From: Pseudeuparius sepicola
Taxonomy: Eukaryota > Arthropoda > Insecta > Coleoptera > Anthribidae
Direction of reading: 5' to 3'
Assembly (NCBI GenBank): GCA_963920635.1
Contig: OY987305.1
Span: 27,647,995 to 27,711,994 of the forward strand
Length of the DNA: 64,000 nucleotides
Shown: positions 1 to 11,941 of the stretch, piece by piece
Numbering within the stretch: position 1 is the stretch's first letter
Layout: every line of letters starts with the position of its first letter
Translations under genes and position numbers: made by a program
Notes under the pieces: generated by a model
The model's database searches: none
The model's input: only the letters and a program-made list of their open reading frames with translations
What the model was told of the DNA's origin: nothing

Positions 1-34
1 CGCCCATAAAATGCGGGGTTTGCTTAACGCTTGG

Positions 35-317
35 AAAATCATATTAGCCGTGGACGTTGAAAAGACAATCGCGGCTGAGGAAATGTCACTTGGTTTATAA
101 ATTATTGTCAACAATAATGCCGGCACGCATAAATTACACAAGGGAAGATTATTTAAATTTGTTTATTATCTACCGAGAATGCAACAAAGTAATATCAAGA
201 ACGTGCGATACATAATCTTCGTTGCGCGCCGGCATTATTGTTGACAATAATTTATAAACCAAGTGACATTTCCTCGGCTGCGATTGTCTTTTCAACGTCC
301 ACGTCTAATATGATTTT
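35..317. repeat. MITE with ~90-bp terminal inverted repeats
   Basis: The first ~93 bases (35-127) are nearly the reverse complement of the last ~93 (225-317), separated by about 100 bp of unrelated AT-rich spacer. Only a few mismatches separate the arms, so the copy is fairly young. No coding capacity. I could not define a target-site duplication, so the superfamily is unassigned. Confidence 0.85.
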
Positions 318-1762
318 TTCGGGGTTTTCGTAAATTAATCGAAAATTACTGCATTTAGGTTTAGGAAACCTTACACAAAGTTGTCATCATTTTCAGTGGT
401 GAATAAGATCGCATTAAAAAAAATGGGGGTTTCTATTTGAAAATTTCGAGATTTAAGCACATTTTGAATGTAATTTTTATTCATATTTTGTGAACACCCT
501 GTATAAGAACGGATTTATTTCTCAGCAGAGATCACTAGGTCAGGGCTTCTGTTACACGATGCCAAAAATTCGCTTTGAAATTTCGCGGTTTCCCCGTATA
601 AATTGCTAATTGACTTTAGGTCTGCACCTGTAATTTTTTTTCGAAAAAATGCAAATATCTCAAAAACGGTTGGATTTAGACATAGGACATGTTGCATGTT
701 TTTGTTTCAAAATGATGCCTAGAATCCAAAAATGCAATAATATACAGGGTGTTCTATTTGAGATAAGAAAGTTGATATCGACTTCCGGTATAACCGGAAG
801 TGCCAGATTCACCAAAATATTTTAGTTGAGCAGCGCCCATCGGCATTGGTAAGGTTCCAAATTTTCAGAATTTTCCTACTTTTAGTTTTTCATATATAGA
901 TCGATGCAGTTCGTGGTGGGCCACCCTGTATGGATTAAAATGGTACGTTCAAGAAATTATTGTCTGTGTTCAGGTAGGAAATGCTTCACAGCCGAGACAA
1001 TCCTAAATTCTTCGAAAGATTGGCCGAGTTTCACCAACTTTTATTTCACTCTATAGTACTCGAAAAGTTTTACATATCGGGTTATATTTTTTTCATACTG
1101 TTATTAAAAGAAGACCCCCGGAAATCACAAAACCGTATTAGGTATTTTTTAAGAATAAAATGGATAGTACCATCGAATTAGTCATATTTCAAAACATTTT
1201 GTACAAAAATTCAATACTCTAAGTTGAATCGATTAAGCTGTGCCTAAGGTTTTGTTTTACGTAGTATAGCCATAATTGCGAAACGATTATGATCACGCGA
1301 GCAAGAGACGTGATCATCGCATCGCAGGTAGGTGCAACCATCGCACTCTTGTCAACAAAGACAATCCCATCTAGATTATATTTGAGTTCAGTAGTAGCAT
1401 AATGACAGGAATAGTACCTACAGCTTGCTTTGCGAAAATTATTTATTTAAAATACTGAAGTCTCGTTTAAAGAAAAACAAAATTAAGACGTTCATACAAA
1501 CATGGAGTAGTTCGATATACACTAATGAAAGTTGATTATTGAGACCACTTTGTTCCAAGCCCCCCAGTCATCGTAGAAATATTTTAAATTTCACCCATCT
1601 GACAAACTGAATCACCCTGTATATTAATATAGACAGAGATGTATGCAATATTAATTTATAATAATTTTGCCTCTTACTTTTAATCCTAAACGCGTCGATA
1701 CTTAAGAGGATGGCAATGTTTTTTTATGACTGCATAAGTCATAAAGTAATTTTAAGTCATAA
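318..1762. other. non-coding, AT-rich, with CACCCTGTA-type element ends
   Basis: No credible coding region. Short frames here carry no recognisable motif. The stretch holds isolated ends of the CAGGGTG element family at about 489-504 (right end) and 1611-1622 (right end), plus the short element listed separately at 742-931. Confidence 0.5.
742..931. repeat. short CAGGGTG-family element
   Basis: Begins TACAGGGTG and ends CCACCCTGTA, with TA at each outer edge. The inverted repeat is only about nine bases, unlike the long fold-back members elsewhere in the window. Could also be two unrelated ends lying close together. Confidence 0.5.
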
Positions 1763-1912
1763 AGGATGTTTTAGTGGCATATCAGGTAGGTAAATGATAT
1801 CATTTGAAAAAAAATGCAGTCCAGCGGGGACTCGAATCCGGGACTCCTACTATGGCGTAAACGCATTTTTTCAATTGATATGCTCTACCTGATATACAAC
1901 TAAAACATCTTT
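1763..1912 (-). repeat. tRNA-like segment inside a 150-bp inverted repeat
   Basis: Outer ~28 bases form an inverted repeat (AAGGATGTTTTAGT at left, its complement at right). Read on the minus strand, the centre has an A-box-like CAGGTAGAGC and a B-box-like GGATTCGAGTCC, in the order of a tRNA or tRNA-derived SINE head. Acceptor pairing is poor, so this is not called a functional tRNA. Confidence 0.5.
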
Positions 1913-1988
1913 TATTATTTATAATTACATGTTCTAAAAATCTTTCTGTGTATATCTTATTATGTAATATTTTAATTATAACTATTGT

Positions 1989-2144
1989 AGTTACATGAAC
2001 ACATATGTCAGGTTTCTGGAAAGAAGACGCTACATGCTGAGAAGACAATTTTACTATTATAAATACTAAAACATGTTCCATTATAGTCAGTCTCTCTTGT
2101 AAACATCTTTTTAAAAACAAATTTTTTACGCTCGCCCACGTAAC
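1989..2144 (+). repeat. probable 5' LTR (short or partial)
   Basis: Starts AGTTAC and ends GTAAC(T), a short terminal inverted repeat, and abuts the primer binding site. About 156 bp is short for this clade, so the true left boundary could be further upstream; the tRNA-like inverted repeat at 1763-1912 may lie in or beside the LTR. No 3' LTR is available for comparison. Confidence 0.45.
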
Positions 2145-2160
2145 TGGCGCAGTCGGGCGG
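2145..2160 (+). other. primer binding site, tRNA-Ser type
   Basis: TGGCGCAGTCGGGCGG follows the LTR directly. TGGCGCAGTCGG is the primer site known from Drosophila 17.6 and 297 elements, assigned there to tRNA-Ser. The ~390 bases that follow are untranslated leader. Confidence 0.75.
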
Positions 2161-2546
2161 ATCACTGTTGCCTTTTTCGACCTATCGATAGATATCGACC
2201 CGCGATCGGTTCCGTATCTTCGGTAAAGCTCAGCAGACCAGGAACAGCATCGTCCTACAACCCTTTTTGGTCACCGCAGGGAGAAGACAGCACAGTTTTT
2301 CCTATTACACCCGTACATTAAGAAGAATAAGAAGATTTCCATGAAGAAAAACAACTTCATCTTAGCGTTGTAAGTGAATCCTTTAACAAAATTCATTTTA
2401 CCCCCTTTTGTATATATTGTTTATATTTCTGTTTCGCCAATCTGGACGAACTTTTAGATTTAGCAAATTTATTAACCACTCTTCAACTTTCGGAAATTCA
2501 AAATATTCCTACTTCTAACCCAGTAAATTAAAAACTTTCAAGTACG

Positions 2547-3430
2547 ATGGCAAACCCAGACTACCAAATGATAAGGTACCAAGCCGACAACATTCCTCGA
2601 TTTGACGGAAACCCTAAACAAATTAACAGAATTATTCGTTGTGTTGAAAACTTTCTCACCAACCATCAAAATGCTACAAACCCTCTCGCACCGATAAATG
2701 TTTATCTGTTTGATACTGTCATAAGTAAGCTAGTTGGAAGAGCAGCTGACTTAATAGTTTCTCGAGTAGAACTTAATTCTTGGGAACTTATTAAAAAAGC
2801 CCCAATTGTCACTTTTTTTGATCAAAGAACAGAGGACTGTATTATACATGGCATTATATCTTTAAAACCCGATAAAAATGAAAACAATCCTAATTTTGGC
2901 TAAAAATTACAAGACGCTAGAAGTCTACTGGTCTCTAAAATGAATGCTTCTAACGATACAGCAGACGTCAAACTTGAAAATAACTCAGTATGAAGCTCTT
3001 ATTCTCAAAACTTTTATCAATGGACTCAATTAGCATTTACAGCTTACAGTAAGATAAAAAATCCCGATTCCTTGGAGCAAGCTATGTCTTTCGGCCAAGA
3101 AGAGGAAAACTTTTTATATTACAAAAATTGTTCACAAATTCCACAAACTAAAACAACTAATTTACAAACTTCACGACCTAACATGAGATTACAACCTTCT
3201 ACAGGTACCCAATCCTTTCCAAGACCACCAACGTATCAACCAACGGCTTTTTTAAATTATCCCCGACCTAACGTACAACCTCAATTTCCACCAAAAAATA
3301 TCCCTTCACCATCTTATAGCCAATATAGAAATTTTAATTCCCCATCCACCATGCAAAGATTTCAAAATCCCAATTTTAGACCTCAGTATCAACCAAATCA
3401 ATACCAATCCAATCAATATCAACCGAATTA
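2547..3430 (+). pseudogene. gag: gypsy gag remnant
   Basis: The first frame (118 codons from the ATG) contains the capsid-like stretch ending SRVELNSWELIKK. The same pattern (GSRIELKTWEEIKG) occurs in the gag fragment at 63.5 kb, which supports the assignment. After a stop and frameshifts, a second frame (from 3072) encodes a Pro/Gln/Asn-rich tail with repeated NQYQ/QYQPN units, typical of arthropod gypsy Gag C-termini. No CCHC knuckle is seen. Not functional as it stands. Confidence 0.75.
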
Positions 3431-3779
3431 ACTTCAAAGATCCCCTCAAAATTTTCCAAAATCTTTCTCTAAATTTACTGGAATAACTAAAAACGAACCA
3501 ATGGACACTACAACAGGAAATACAGTTTTATATCAAAATTTTATTTCTGAAGAATGATATAACCAGGTTATTGACCCCGTAGAGAGTACCGAAACAATCC
3601 TAGAAATTGAACCTCAAATTCTTAACGGAAACTACTAAGAAAATGACTAATTATCCCAATTTATATATTACCTAGAACATCCGAATTTTGAGGAATATAC
3701 CGACTTTTCTCAACCCTGAGATAAACCAACTGAAAATGGAAATTTTCAGATTACTCCGAACCAAAACCCTAAAACGTAA

Positions 3780-4495
3780 TTTATATAAATAATACCGCCG
3801 AAACTACCTTACCTTACGTTTATCTCCCCGAACTAAACACATTTTGTAATAGACACAGGTAGTTCAAGAAGTTTTATTAATCCCGAACAAGCTCAATCAA
3901 TCAATACTTTACAGATTTTATTTTCAAAGAAACTTTGTGTAAAAACAGCCCACGCTAGATCCATACATAAGGAAGCGATGGAAATTCCAGTTTTTCCCTC
4001 ATTGGAAACCATAAATTTTATTTATATGATTTTTCAAAAAGTTATGCAGGATTATTTGGCACCGATTTCTTAAAACATACAATTATGTCAAATATACATT
4101 TACGTTGTGACCTTATAGCTATTTCCGTAAATAACACTGAATATATTGTTTCAAATTTCATAAATGCAAATTTCACGACATTATAAATAATTATGCAGCC
4201 CCGAAGCGTACAAAAAATAAAAGTACCCGTAAATAAAATTTCTGGCACTTGTATCTTACCATACACAAATTTTGGAAAAACAGAAATGCCTGAAGCAGTT
4301 TGCAATATTGTAGATTCATTCGCTACTACCTTTGTTACTAATATTTGGGAAAATCCAATCAAAATTAAATTTATAAAACCCTTTGATATCGCCCTAATCA
4401 ATGAAGCTGAAATAATTTTTTTCAAAAAAATGGAAAATAATATTGACATATTGACCAATTACAAAAACAGAATTAAAAAATTTTACGCTTAAGTC
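3780..4495 (+). pseudogene. pol: gypsy aspartic protease and protease-RT linker remnant
   Basis: The protease active-site motif FVIDTGSS with its catalytic Asp lies at 3843-3866. It is followed by a degraded body. A 99-codon frame from 4193 contains QKIKVPV...KPFDIALINEAEI; the fragment at 15.3 kb has the equivalent QKVIKVPV...KLFDIELLNPNEI. This fixes it as the region between protease and reverse transcriptase. Several stops and frame changes interrupt it. Confidence 0.75.
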
Positions 4496-5900
4496 ACTGT
4501 AATCAAGAAGAATATTAAAAATTATGTTTCGAATACCGAGACATTTTTTACGTGGAAAATACTCCTTTGAAATGTCACGAACCAAATAAAACACAATATT
4601 AATTTGACAGACGAGTCTCCCATTTTTACAAAAACATATCGATACCCCGAAATTCATAGACAAGAAGTTAAAATGCAAATTAGCAAAATGTTATCTAACG
4701 GCATAATCCAACATTCAAATTCCCCGTGGAGTAGCCCCATTCGGGTAGTACCTAAAAAAATGGACGCATCAGGAAAACGAAAATGGAGGATTGTGATTGA
4801 CTATGGCAAACTTAATGACAAGACAATAATTGACGACAAATTTCCATTACCAAACATTTCTGACATTCTAGACAAACTCGGAAAAGCCCAATATTTCTCT
4901 ACACTCGATTTGGCGAACGGCTTTCACCAAATAGAAATGTCACCCGACGACATCCGAAAAACAGCTTTTTCTACAGACACCGGTCCTTCTGAAAAAAAAT
5001 AATGCCTTTCGGACTTAAGAACTTGCCCTCTACGTTCCAAAGAGTTATAAATAATGCCCTGCGTGGTTTATAAAACGATTCATGTTTAGTGTACCTCGAA
5101 GACATTATAATTATCTCGACATATTTACAAAAACATACAGACAGATTAAAAGCAGTTTTCCAACGCCTTAAGAGAATCAAACTTTAAAGTCTAACTGGTC
5201 CAATTTTTACATAAAGAAGTAGCTTATTTAGGACACCAAATTACCACTGACGGAGTTAAGCCCAACCCGGATAAAATTAAAGCAGTTAAGGATTTTCATA
5301 TACCCTGTATGCAAAAAGAAAAGAAATTAAGTCATTTTTAGGTTTAGCCGGTTACTACCGTAAGTTTATCAAAGATTTTTCCAAAATTAGTAAACCCTAA
5401 ACTGAATTCCTCAAGAAAAACCGTAACTCTCTGAAAATTATCGAAGCTTTTAATCATTTAAAAGATTTGCTGATAAATGCCTCTATTTTAAAATATCCAG
5501 AACTTAACAAACCCTTTGTTCTAACAACAGATGCCTATAATGTAGCATTATGAGCAATCCTGTCGCAAGAAACACCGTCTAACGATTCGCCAATCGCATA
5601 CGACGCACCCTCAACAATACTGAACAAAAATATTCAACAATAGAACGCGAATTACTGGGAATTGTATGGTGATGCAAATATTTTAAGCCTTATCTATACG
5701 GTAGAAAATTCTTCATATACACAGATCATTGCCCTTTCGTGTGGCTTTTTAATCTGAAAGAACCTAACTCCAAATTAGTCAGATGGCGCCTCAAACTTGA
5801 AGAGTTCGATTACCAAATTATATATAAAAAAAGGAAAACAAAATTCCAATGCAGATGCCCTTTCTAGAATTCAGTTCAACGCAATAGAAACCCAATCTAC
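4496..5900 (+). pseudogene. pol: gypsy reverse transcriptase and RNase H remnant
   Basis: The best-preserved part is the 132-codon frame from 4604: NSPWSSPIRVVPKK, RKWRIVIDYGKLND and FSTLDLANGFHQIEM are classic Ty3/gypsy RT blocks. A frameshift near 4990 leads to MPFGLKN and then the catalytic box, which reads YLED instead of YxDD. LGHQIT and the RNase H region follow in other frames, ending with KQNSNADALSRI near 5826-5870, the usual RNase H exit motif. The altered catalytic box and the frameshifts make it inactive. Confidence 0.9.
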
Positions 5901-6650
5901 CTTTAATTTTGCCGGATGTATTGACTTTGACATAGATGAATTCTTGCCCCAAGAATCAAAATTTTTACCTAATCCTTCCTAAACTTCAGACTTAACTACT
6001 GACTTAGACGAATCTTTAAAACAGAATTATATTGACAAGCAAGAAATTAACATAATATATATGAATGAGTTACAAAAATTTACCGGAAAACCTCAAATAA
6101 AAAAATTAGAATTTTGCAAAATATACAAATTCGACCACCGACTACTGATGCCACTGCGCATAGTGTCAATACCCCTGAAACGACGACTAATATCCCAATA
6201 TTAGACAAAATTACTAACAATCTACCAAACCAAATGATTATCAAAAAAATCACCCTACGAGTTATACTCAAAAATCGTACAAGAAAATTTTGACGACCAT
6301 CATATCATTTATGCAACCTTACCTACCAATATTAATGAAATAACAAAATTTTTGATAGAACACATAAGTAACAAAACCATGTATATTTACTTTCATTCTA
6401 ACATTTCTGCAATTTTTCAACAGATGGCACTAAAGAAATTCATGGGTATAGTAGATAAATCATCTGACATTACTAGACAACCAATGTTTTATACACATGT
6501 CCTCAACTATCGCGCCTTCACGCAAATTGATAACAGTCAAGTACTAGAGGCAAGTGGTGGATGGAAAAAATTGATCGTAGTAACAATAAAGTTTAATACT
6601 AAAATCCGAACAATTTGTAGAGGCTACTTACCTTATTTTAAATACTAAAC
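5901..6650 (+). pseudogene. gypsy segment between RNase H and integrase, truncated
   Basis: Frames following NADALSR continue as low-complexity acidic and then Lys-rich protein, ending with a 98-codon frame (6352-6645). Gypsy-group elements carry a linker of this kind before the integrase. I cannot see the HHCC or DDE integrase motifs, and homology appears to stop at about 6650. Confidence 0.5.
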
Positions 6651-7156
6651 TTAAGAAAAAATATGGGAGCCGACAAACTGTCATAAAATGCCAATGTGCA
6701 CTCTTAAGAGTTAGCGTAGCTACTCTTAAGCGACCTTCCCCTACACTAATACACTATAAACTTTTTTGAGTTAAAACAACACGTTTGCATTCTCTTCGCA
6801 CTTGCTAGGAAACAATATAACAGGTGCTCATGGGGGGCCGCGGACGGGCGGCGGTATTACCGGAAAGTGCAATCGTCTGTGAAAATCAATATTTTAAGAA
6901 TTTAAGTCGGTATAATAATATTATATCGGTATATAATATTATATTTATGACGTGCTGGACTGCTGGCTCGTTTACATTGTGATTGATGATTGATGAGTGA
7001 TTTTTATTATTAAAATGAATACGTCAATAGTATAAGTTAGGAGTACCTACATGTCTCACTCCGTCAATAATTATTTACAAACAGTAAACAGAGGTAAATG
7101 TAGAACGATTTATTTCTCAAGAGTAAAAAAACGTACAGCACATACGTGCTGATTCA
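6651..7156. other. no gene seen
   Basis: Unassigned AT-rich sequence with a GC-rich patch near 6828-6860. It could include 3' debris of the gypsy copy, but no LTR match was found. Confidence 0.4.
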
Positions 7157-7477
7157 ATATTTTCACCCATAAAATGGCTTCTTTATATTTGTAGTGAGCA
7201 ACACGCATAATTTTAATCAAATTTTAATGTAAAATTACTAACATTATAAGATCACAATTATTTTAAAATATTTATCACAATGGCCGTACCGTACATATAG
7301 AATTTGAATTCAAAGCTTTTGTCTGAAGCCATCCCGAAGTACTTAGGTATTTGTTTTATAAGTTATAAGTATATAGAGAATAATAGTCCAACTTAAACTT
7401 TGTATTGACGAAAAGTTTAAAATCATGAATGTTGCTCACTACATACAGAAAAAAGCCATTTTATGGGTCAAAATGTT
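7157..7477. repeat. inverted-repeat element, ~47-bp arms
   Basis: The left arm (7157-7203) contains CCCATAAAATGGCTTCTTTA and the right arm (7431-7477) its near reverse complement; GTTGCTCACTACA closes the inside of both arms. About 230 bp of AT-rich spacer. No coding capacity; probable MITE. Confidence 0.7.
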
Positions 7478-7692
7478 GTGTACATTTTCTTTTAAGGCAA
7501 AGGACATGGCACGGGAATAATCAGTAGGTTTTGCTGATTTTTTTGTATGTTGTAAGGGGCCTTACAAGAAACCTAAATATGAGACGAATTTTGTGTGGGT
7601 ATAATAGGTTATTCACAAATGACATACAAAATTACCGAAAATAGTGCACTTTTAGAGGATTTTGTTGGCTATCGCCACCAAAAACAAACAAA

Positions 7693-8003
7693 ACAGGTAA
7701 TTAGCAGGTATTTTCATTTTTGTTAAAAATAATACCATAATAGTAGTCTTAGAAAATAATCTACAGGGTGATCCAGATAAGATTTTAACCTCCCACTTCC
7801 TTAACTTATTTATTTTTCGAGTTAAAGAAAACAGTGAATAGACAAAAGTTTTAAAGTGGGCTTTTCCATGGTCTTGTTGAAATTGATACAGGGTGTTTCG
7901 TAAAAGCTGTACAAACCAAATTTATGTTTTTGTTAAATGCAACATTCTGTATAGACTTAATGTCATCATATTTTGCTAACAAAAATGAAAATACCTGTTA
8001 ATT
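7693..8003. repeat. inverted-repeat element enclosing two TACAGGGTG ends
   Basis: GCAGGTATTTTCATTTTTGT at left is matched in reverse complement near 7975-8000. Between them lie two left-type CAGGGTG termini (about 7762 and 7889), suggesting nested insertion and partial deletion. Confidence 0.55.
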
Positions 8004-9189
8004 ATTTTTGGAACACCCCAAATCGATGGAGTAAACAAAATTAATAGGGGTGTAATCAGATTCTGATATCACTATGACACAGTCGCGCCCTGTATATATT
8101 AAAAATACAATTACAGATACTTTTTGCACGACTTGCTTCCGTTTCTGGTGGTTAGAGACAACAAAAGCACTTTAATGTGAATGTGGTTTGGGGCATTTGG
8201 GCACAATTTTCCACAACTTTGGCCCTCATTTGTGGATCACCCAGAATATCCACACAAAATTCCTTGCATAATATACATACATATTATGTATGTTTTTTAA
8301 CAACTAGCAACATATAAAAAAATTGGCAAAATCTACTGAAGTACAGAATTAGCCTTATTCCAGTGACTTGTCCTTTGTCTACTTATATTTTGCCGGGAGC
8401 CTGGACAAACTGCCAGACTTAATTAAAATTCAAGAAAATTTTGTAATATTTTTACCACAGTAGACGTCTATTTTGTCACACACAATGTGATGATACATCA
8501 ACAATTTTGGGAAAATAAAGCGAAATTGAATATTTTTATACTTATCCAAAAATATCCCTGAAATGGAAAAAGTAAAAGTCTCAAAAATGCATGCTTGCAC
8601 CGAATTGTATAGTTTATTGGACCTTCTGATTGAAATATTTTACATCGATTTTGGAACGAAATGCATAATTTTCGGGTTAAGTAAAAGTTAAAAAAAAAAT
8701 AGGAAACCTGCCAATTATTCCGATTATTTTGCGAGATATTTGGACTGGCGTACTGGAACCGCGTGTTTTTAGAAGTCCTATATAATAAAACGCGGTGAAC
8801 ACCTCTATTTGGTGACCATACAAACCTCCCCTCTTGGGCATTTCGCGACCCATTATAAGATATCGCGATGCCTATAACTGTGTATTTTTCATTGTGCATT
8901 GTGCTCTAATGCTTATCTTGAAACGTTTTAAATTATACCTACAATACTCTAGGCAAAAGCTTAGTGAATGTACTTTGGAAGAGAAGTTTCGCACAGTAAC
9001 CCTATATAGTAAATTAATGAAATCTTAACAATTATTCGTGTTACATAATTTTCCCGAAGGACAATGATATGATAAAATAAAAAATGAAAGATAATCTAGT
9101 ATTAAAACTTAATATGCGATGCAAAAAGGGTAGGTATTTATGTAATAGCGATGCCAGTGCTTTATTGGAAATTACTTCAAACACATCGA
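8004..9189. other. no gene seen
   Basis: Non-coding AT-rich sequence. Frames of 60-130 codons on both strands have no domain, composition or context that supports a gene. Confidence 0.5.
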
Positions 9190-9530
9190 ATCTTATTCGC
9201 TTTGAAGCCCTCATCGGCCGACGGCTCCCCCGTTTGTAGCCCTCGGTCTCGGTAGCTCGGTATATTGACACACCACCCGGGGCAATAACACATGACGAAT
9301 TCTGTCCGATGTACGGAATCAATTAAGCATGAAGGGGGATTTTTGGTGGATTGACGATAAGGTTATGCCGGCAATGGCGGCGCTCGGTATGACCATCACG
9401 TACGTGCACGGCTAGGCCTTTGCCCCCGGCCCCCCAACCTATGGCCCTTATACCAGGCCAAGTGGGTTGATACAAGAGGTGAAGAGGTGGCCGCCTTTGG
9501 ACAGATGCGCAGAACTAACGTGAGTATCAA
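9190..9530 (+). other. GC-richer block ending in a splice-donor-like site
   Basis: Base composition rises well above the surroundings and the sequence lacks the inverted repeats seen elsewhere. A consensus donor AAC|GTGAGT lies at about 9518. A short frame starting at the ATG near 9327 (28 codons) is the only plus-strand frame of note. This could be a 5' untranslated exon of a host gene or an old element; neither can be shown. Confidence 0.3.
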
Positions 9531-9950
9531 TCAATTTTCTGTAAGAATATCGCATTTCCTTCTGAGGTGCAGTTAATTAAACATAATAAGCGTGTTTTAA
9601 AATATACACCCTTAAGGGACAATTACTTTGCGGTTGCCTATAGTTACCCAAACTCAAGTGAAATCCTAGATTTAGTCCTTCTATCTAAGGGGTTTCTTCT
9701 TCGGTGTTGCTGAAGATGCTCCTATTTGGACTCCTTCTGTTTCCTTCAAGTTTCCTAAATAATGTTTAGGCTCAAGTTCTGACTAACTACCCTGTAGCAT
9801 GTGTTTGCAGTTGATTTTTAAGAATGATTGCTCAATTCCCAGGATGCGAAGTGCATAGCATTACCTAGGTGTATTTTTTGATATAGCTACATAAAAATTC
9901 TCTCTTAATACAAACCAACGGAAAAATAATTTATAGTGACCACTCTGTAT
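9531..9950. other. no gene seen
   Basis: Unassigned non-coding sequence between the GC-richer block and the fold-back element. Confidence 0.4.
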
Positions 9951-10552
9951 ATACAGGGTGGACCCAGATGAACTATACGATAGGTGTGAAAGAAAAAAAT
10001 TGTCGAGTTAAAACTTGAGCTTTGGGGGATCAGCCTTGCTTGATTAGTAAGTGGTCAATTATTCATTTTCAGTTCAGGTATACTACCTTTTCCTTAAGAG
10101 ATATCGAAAAATTTTATTTAAAAAGTTGTTCAGAATGCAATTCCAAATCACCGTACCAAATTTTAAAACAATCGGCACACTTTGATTTTTTCTAATTTTT
10201 TAATTTTTGCGGTTTTAGCGCAATTCAAGTACATTTATCGAAAAATATAGTTGAAATTTTAAAAAAATTGAAGTCTATCGTTTGTTTTAAAATTTGGTAC
10301 AGGGACTTAGATTTTCATTCTCGACAACTTTTTTCAATAAAATGTTTCGATATCTCTTAAGGAAAATGTAGTTTACCTGAACTGAAAACGAATAAATTGC
10401 CCCTGTCAAGGCCTGCTTGATTTTTAAAATATAATAATATGGTTCAAATTAGTTTCTAATCAAGCAAGGCTGATCCCCCAAAGGTCAAGTTTCAACTCGA
10501 AATTTTTTTGTCTTTTACACCTATCGTTAGTCGATCTGGGTCCACCCTGTAT
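9951..10552. repeat. 602-bp CAGGGTG fold-back element (family A)
   Basis: Begins ATACAGGGTGGACCCAGAT and ends with its complement. The arms pair over most of their length through GATCAGCCTTGCTTGATTAG at ~10030 and CCTTAAGAGATATCGAAAAA further in, so the whole unit can fold into one hairpin. TA flanks both ends. Relatives are at 55920-56112 (right half) and 59814-60551. No coding capacity. Confidence 0.9.
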
Positions 10553-10960
10553 TTATGGGAAAAAAATGCTCTTATCACCAGCCCTCGCTTCGCCGAAAAT
10601 AAAGTCTCTGGGTAAGTGTATGACGTATGATGAACGTGGAAAATAATGCTTAACCTATTTTCTGATGGTTACGTTTCGTTTGACTTGAAAATGCATACTG
10701 GATATTTCTCGGGAATCTGACCAGTCGAAAGCGTTTCGGGATATTTTTTCTTGAATTGCGGGTATAAGAGTTTTGCACTTTCAAACTTTGACGGAAATAC
10801 TCGCACCCAATTCCCATTGGTCCAGCGGCCGTTAAAATGACAGTGGAAGCAAAATTACGATAGTTAGCAATATTTCAGAGAGCATAACGGATATTTATTT
10901 GTATTTTTGAAGCAAGGATTCTTTATACTGAGGGTTCACCGGACCAAAAAACTTGTGTTT
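10553..10960. other. no gene seen
   Basis: Non-coding sequence between two fold-back elements; no repeat or motif recognised. Confidence 0.4.
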
Positions 10961-11638
10961 TATACAGAGTGAGTCACATCTAAAGGCAAAGCCGAAAACA
11001 CAAGGATATACAGATAACGGTACGCCAATGTATAGAACAAAAAAACGCTTTGCCTACCTACGTCACTTGGCCAACTTATAAAAAATAGCCGTCATGAACT
11101 ATTGGCTGACATACGTCAGTTATCAATTTCACGTCAAGTTAAATTAAAATTTTTGAACCATACATGGGAATTTTTTAAGTCATTTATGACTAAAAAGTGT
11201 ACCGGTTTGTATTAAAATTGAAATTAGCGAATAAATTAACGCGTTACTTTTTGGATAGCCCATTCAATTTGGAACAAAAAGCGCCTCTTGGTATTTTTTT
11301 ATATCTGGTACAGTTTCTTCGTAATTTCGGATTTTTTAAACTAGTGCCATGGCGATTATGCTGGCATTTAAAATAAAATTATTTGTATCTACGCCGCTGG
11401 TCATCTGAACAGGTCCAATTTATTGCAAAAAATGACAACCCATAATATGTACCAAATTTGGTTGGAATTCCTAAACGGGCTCGAAAGAAATTAAAAAGTA
11501 TATATGTTATTTTTGGAAAAGTTTCAACACGGTGAACCAAGCGATTTTGAGCTAATGTTTATTAAGCATATGTGCTTATTTTAGGGAATTCTACCTTGAT
11601 TTTTCGGCTCTGCCATTAGGTGTGACTCACCGTGTATA
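10961..11638. repeat. inverted-repeat element, TATACAGAGTGAGTCAC type
   Basis: The left end TATACAGAGTGAGTCAC and AAAGGCAAAGCCGAAAA are matched in reverse at 11600-11638 (TTTTCGGCTCTGCC, GTGACTCACCGTGTATA). It contains the first copy of a direct repeat (11003-11247) whose second copy starts just past its right end. Confidence 0.8.
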
Positions 11639-11641
11639 GCC

Positions 11642-11941
11642 AGGATATACAGATAACCGTATGCCAATGTATAGAACAAACAAACGCTTTGCCTACCTAC
11701 GTCACTTGGCCAACTTATAAAAAATAGGCGTCATGAACTATTGGCTGACATACGTCAGTTATCAATTTCACGTCAAGTTAAATTAAAATTTTTGAATTTT
11801 AATGTTAGGAAAATAAAATGCCGACTTGTGCGGTTCAACAAGTTGTACATACCATATATGGGAATTTTTTAAGTAATTTATGACTAAAAAGTGTACCGGT
11901 TTGTATTAAAATTGAAATTAGCGAATAAATCAATGCGTTAC
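11642..11941. repeat. direct repeat of 11003-11247, with 55 extra bases
   Basis: From AGGATATACAGATAAC to GCGTTAC the two copies agree at nearly every position. The second copy carries about 55 bp (near 11797-11852) that are absent from the first. High identity implies a recent duplication or an insertion that split a tandem pair. Confidence 0.9.

Larger units (their letters stand above)
1989..6650 (+). mobile_element. decayed Ty3/gypsy LTR retrotransposon (17.6/297-like)
   Basis: The order seen is LTR end, tRNA-type primer site, leader, gag-like frame, aspartic protease (DTGSS), reverse transcriptase, RNase H tail (NADALSR) and the start of the segment leading to integrase. Coding parts are broken by many stops and frameshifts. 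No integrase catalytic core and no 3' LTR are recognised after about 6650, so the copy is truncated. Two other fragments in the window (about 15121-15735 and 63343 to the end) belong to the same clade, judged from matching gag and protease-RT linker residues. Confidence 0.85.

Noticed and set aside
1800..2165. 121-codon minus-strand frame overlapping the LTR region
   Set aside because: It covers a tRNA-like repeat and an LTR on the opposite strand and has no domain; a chance frame.
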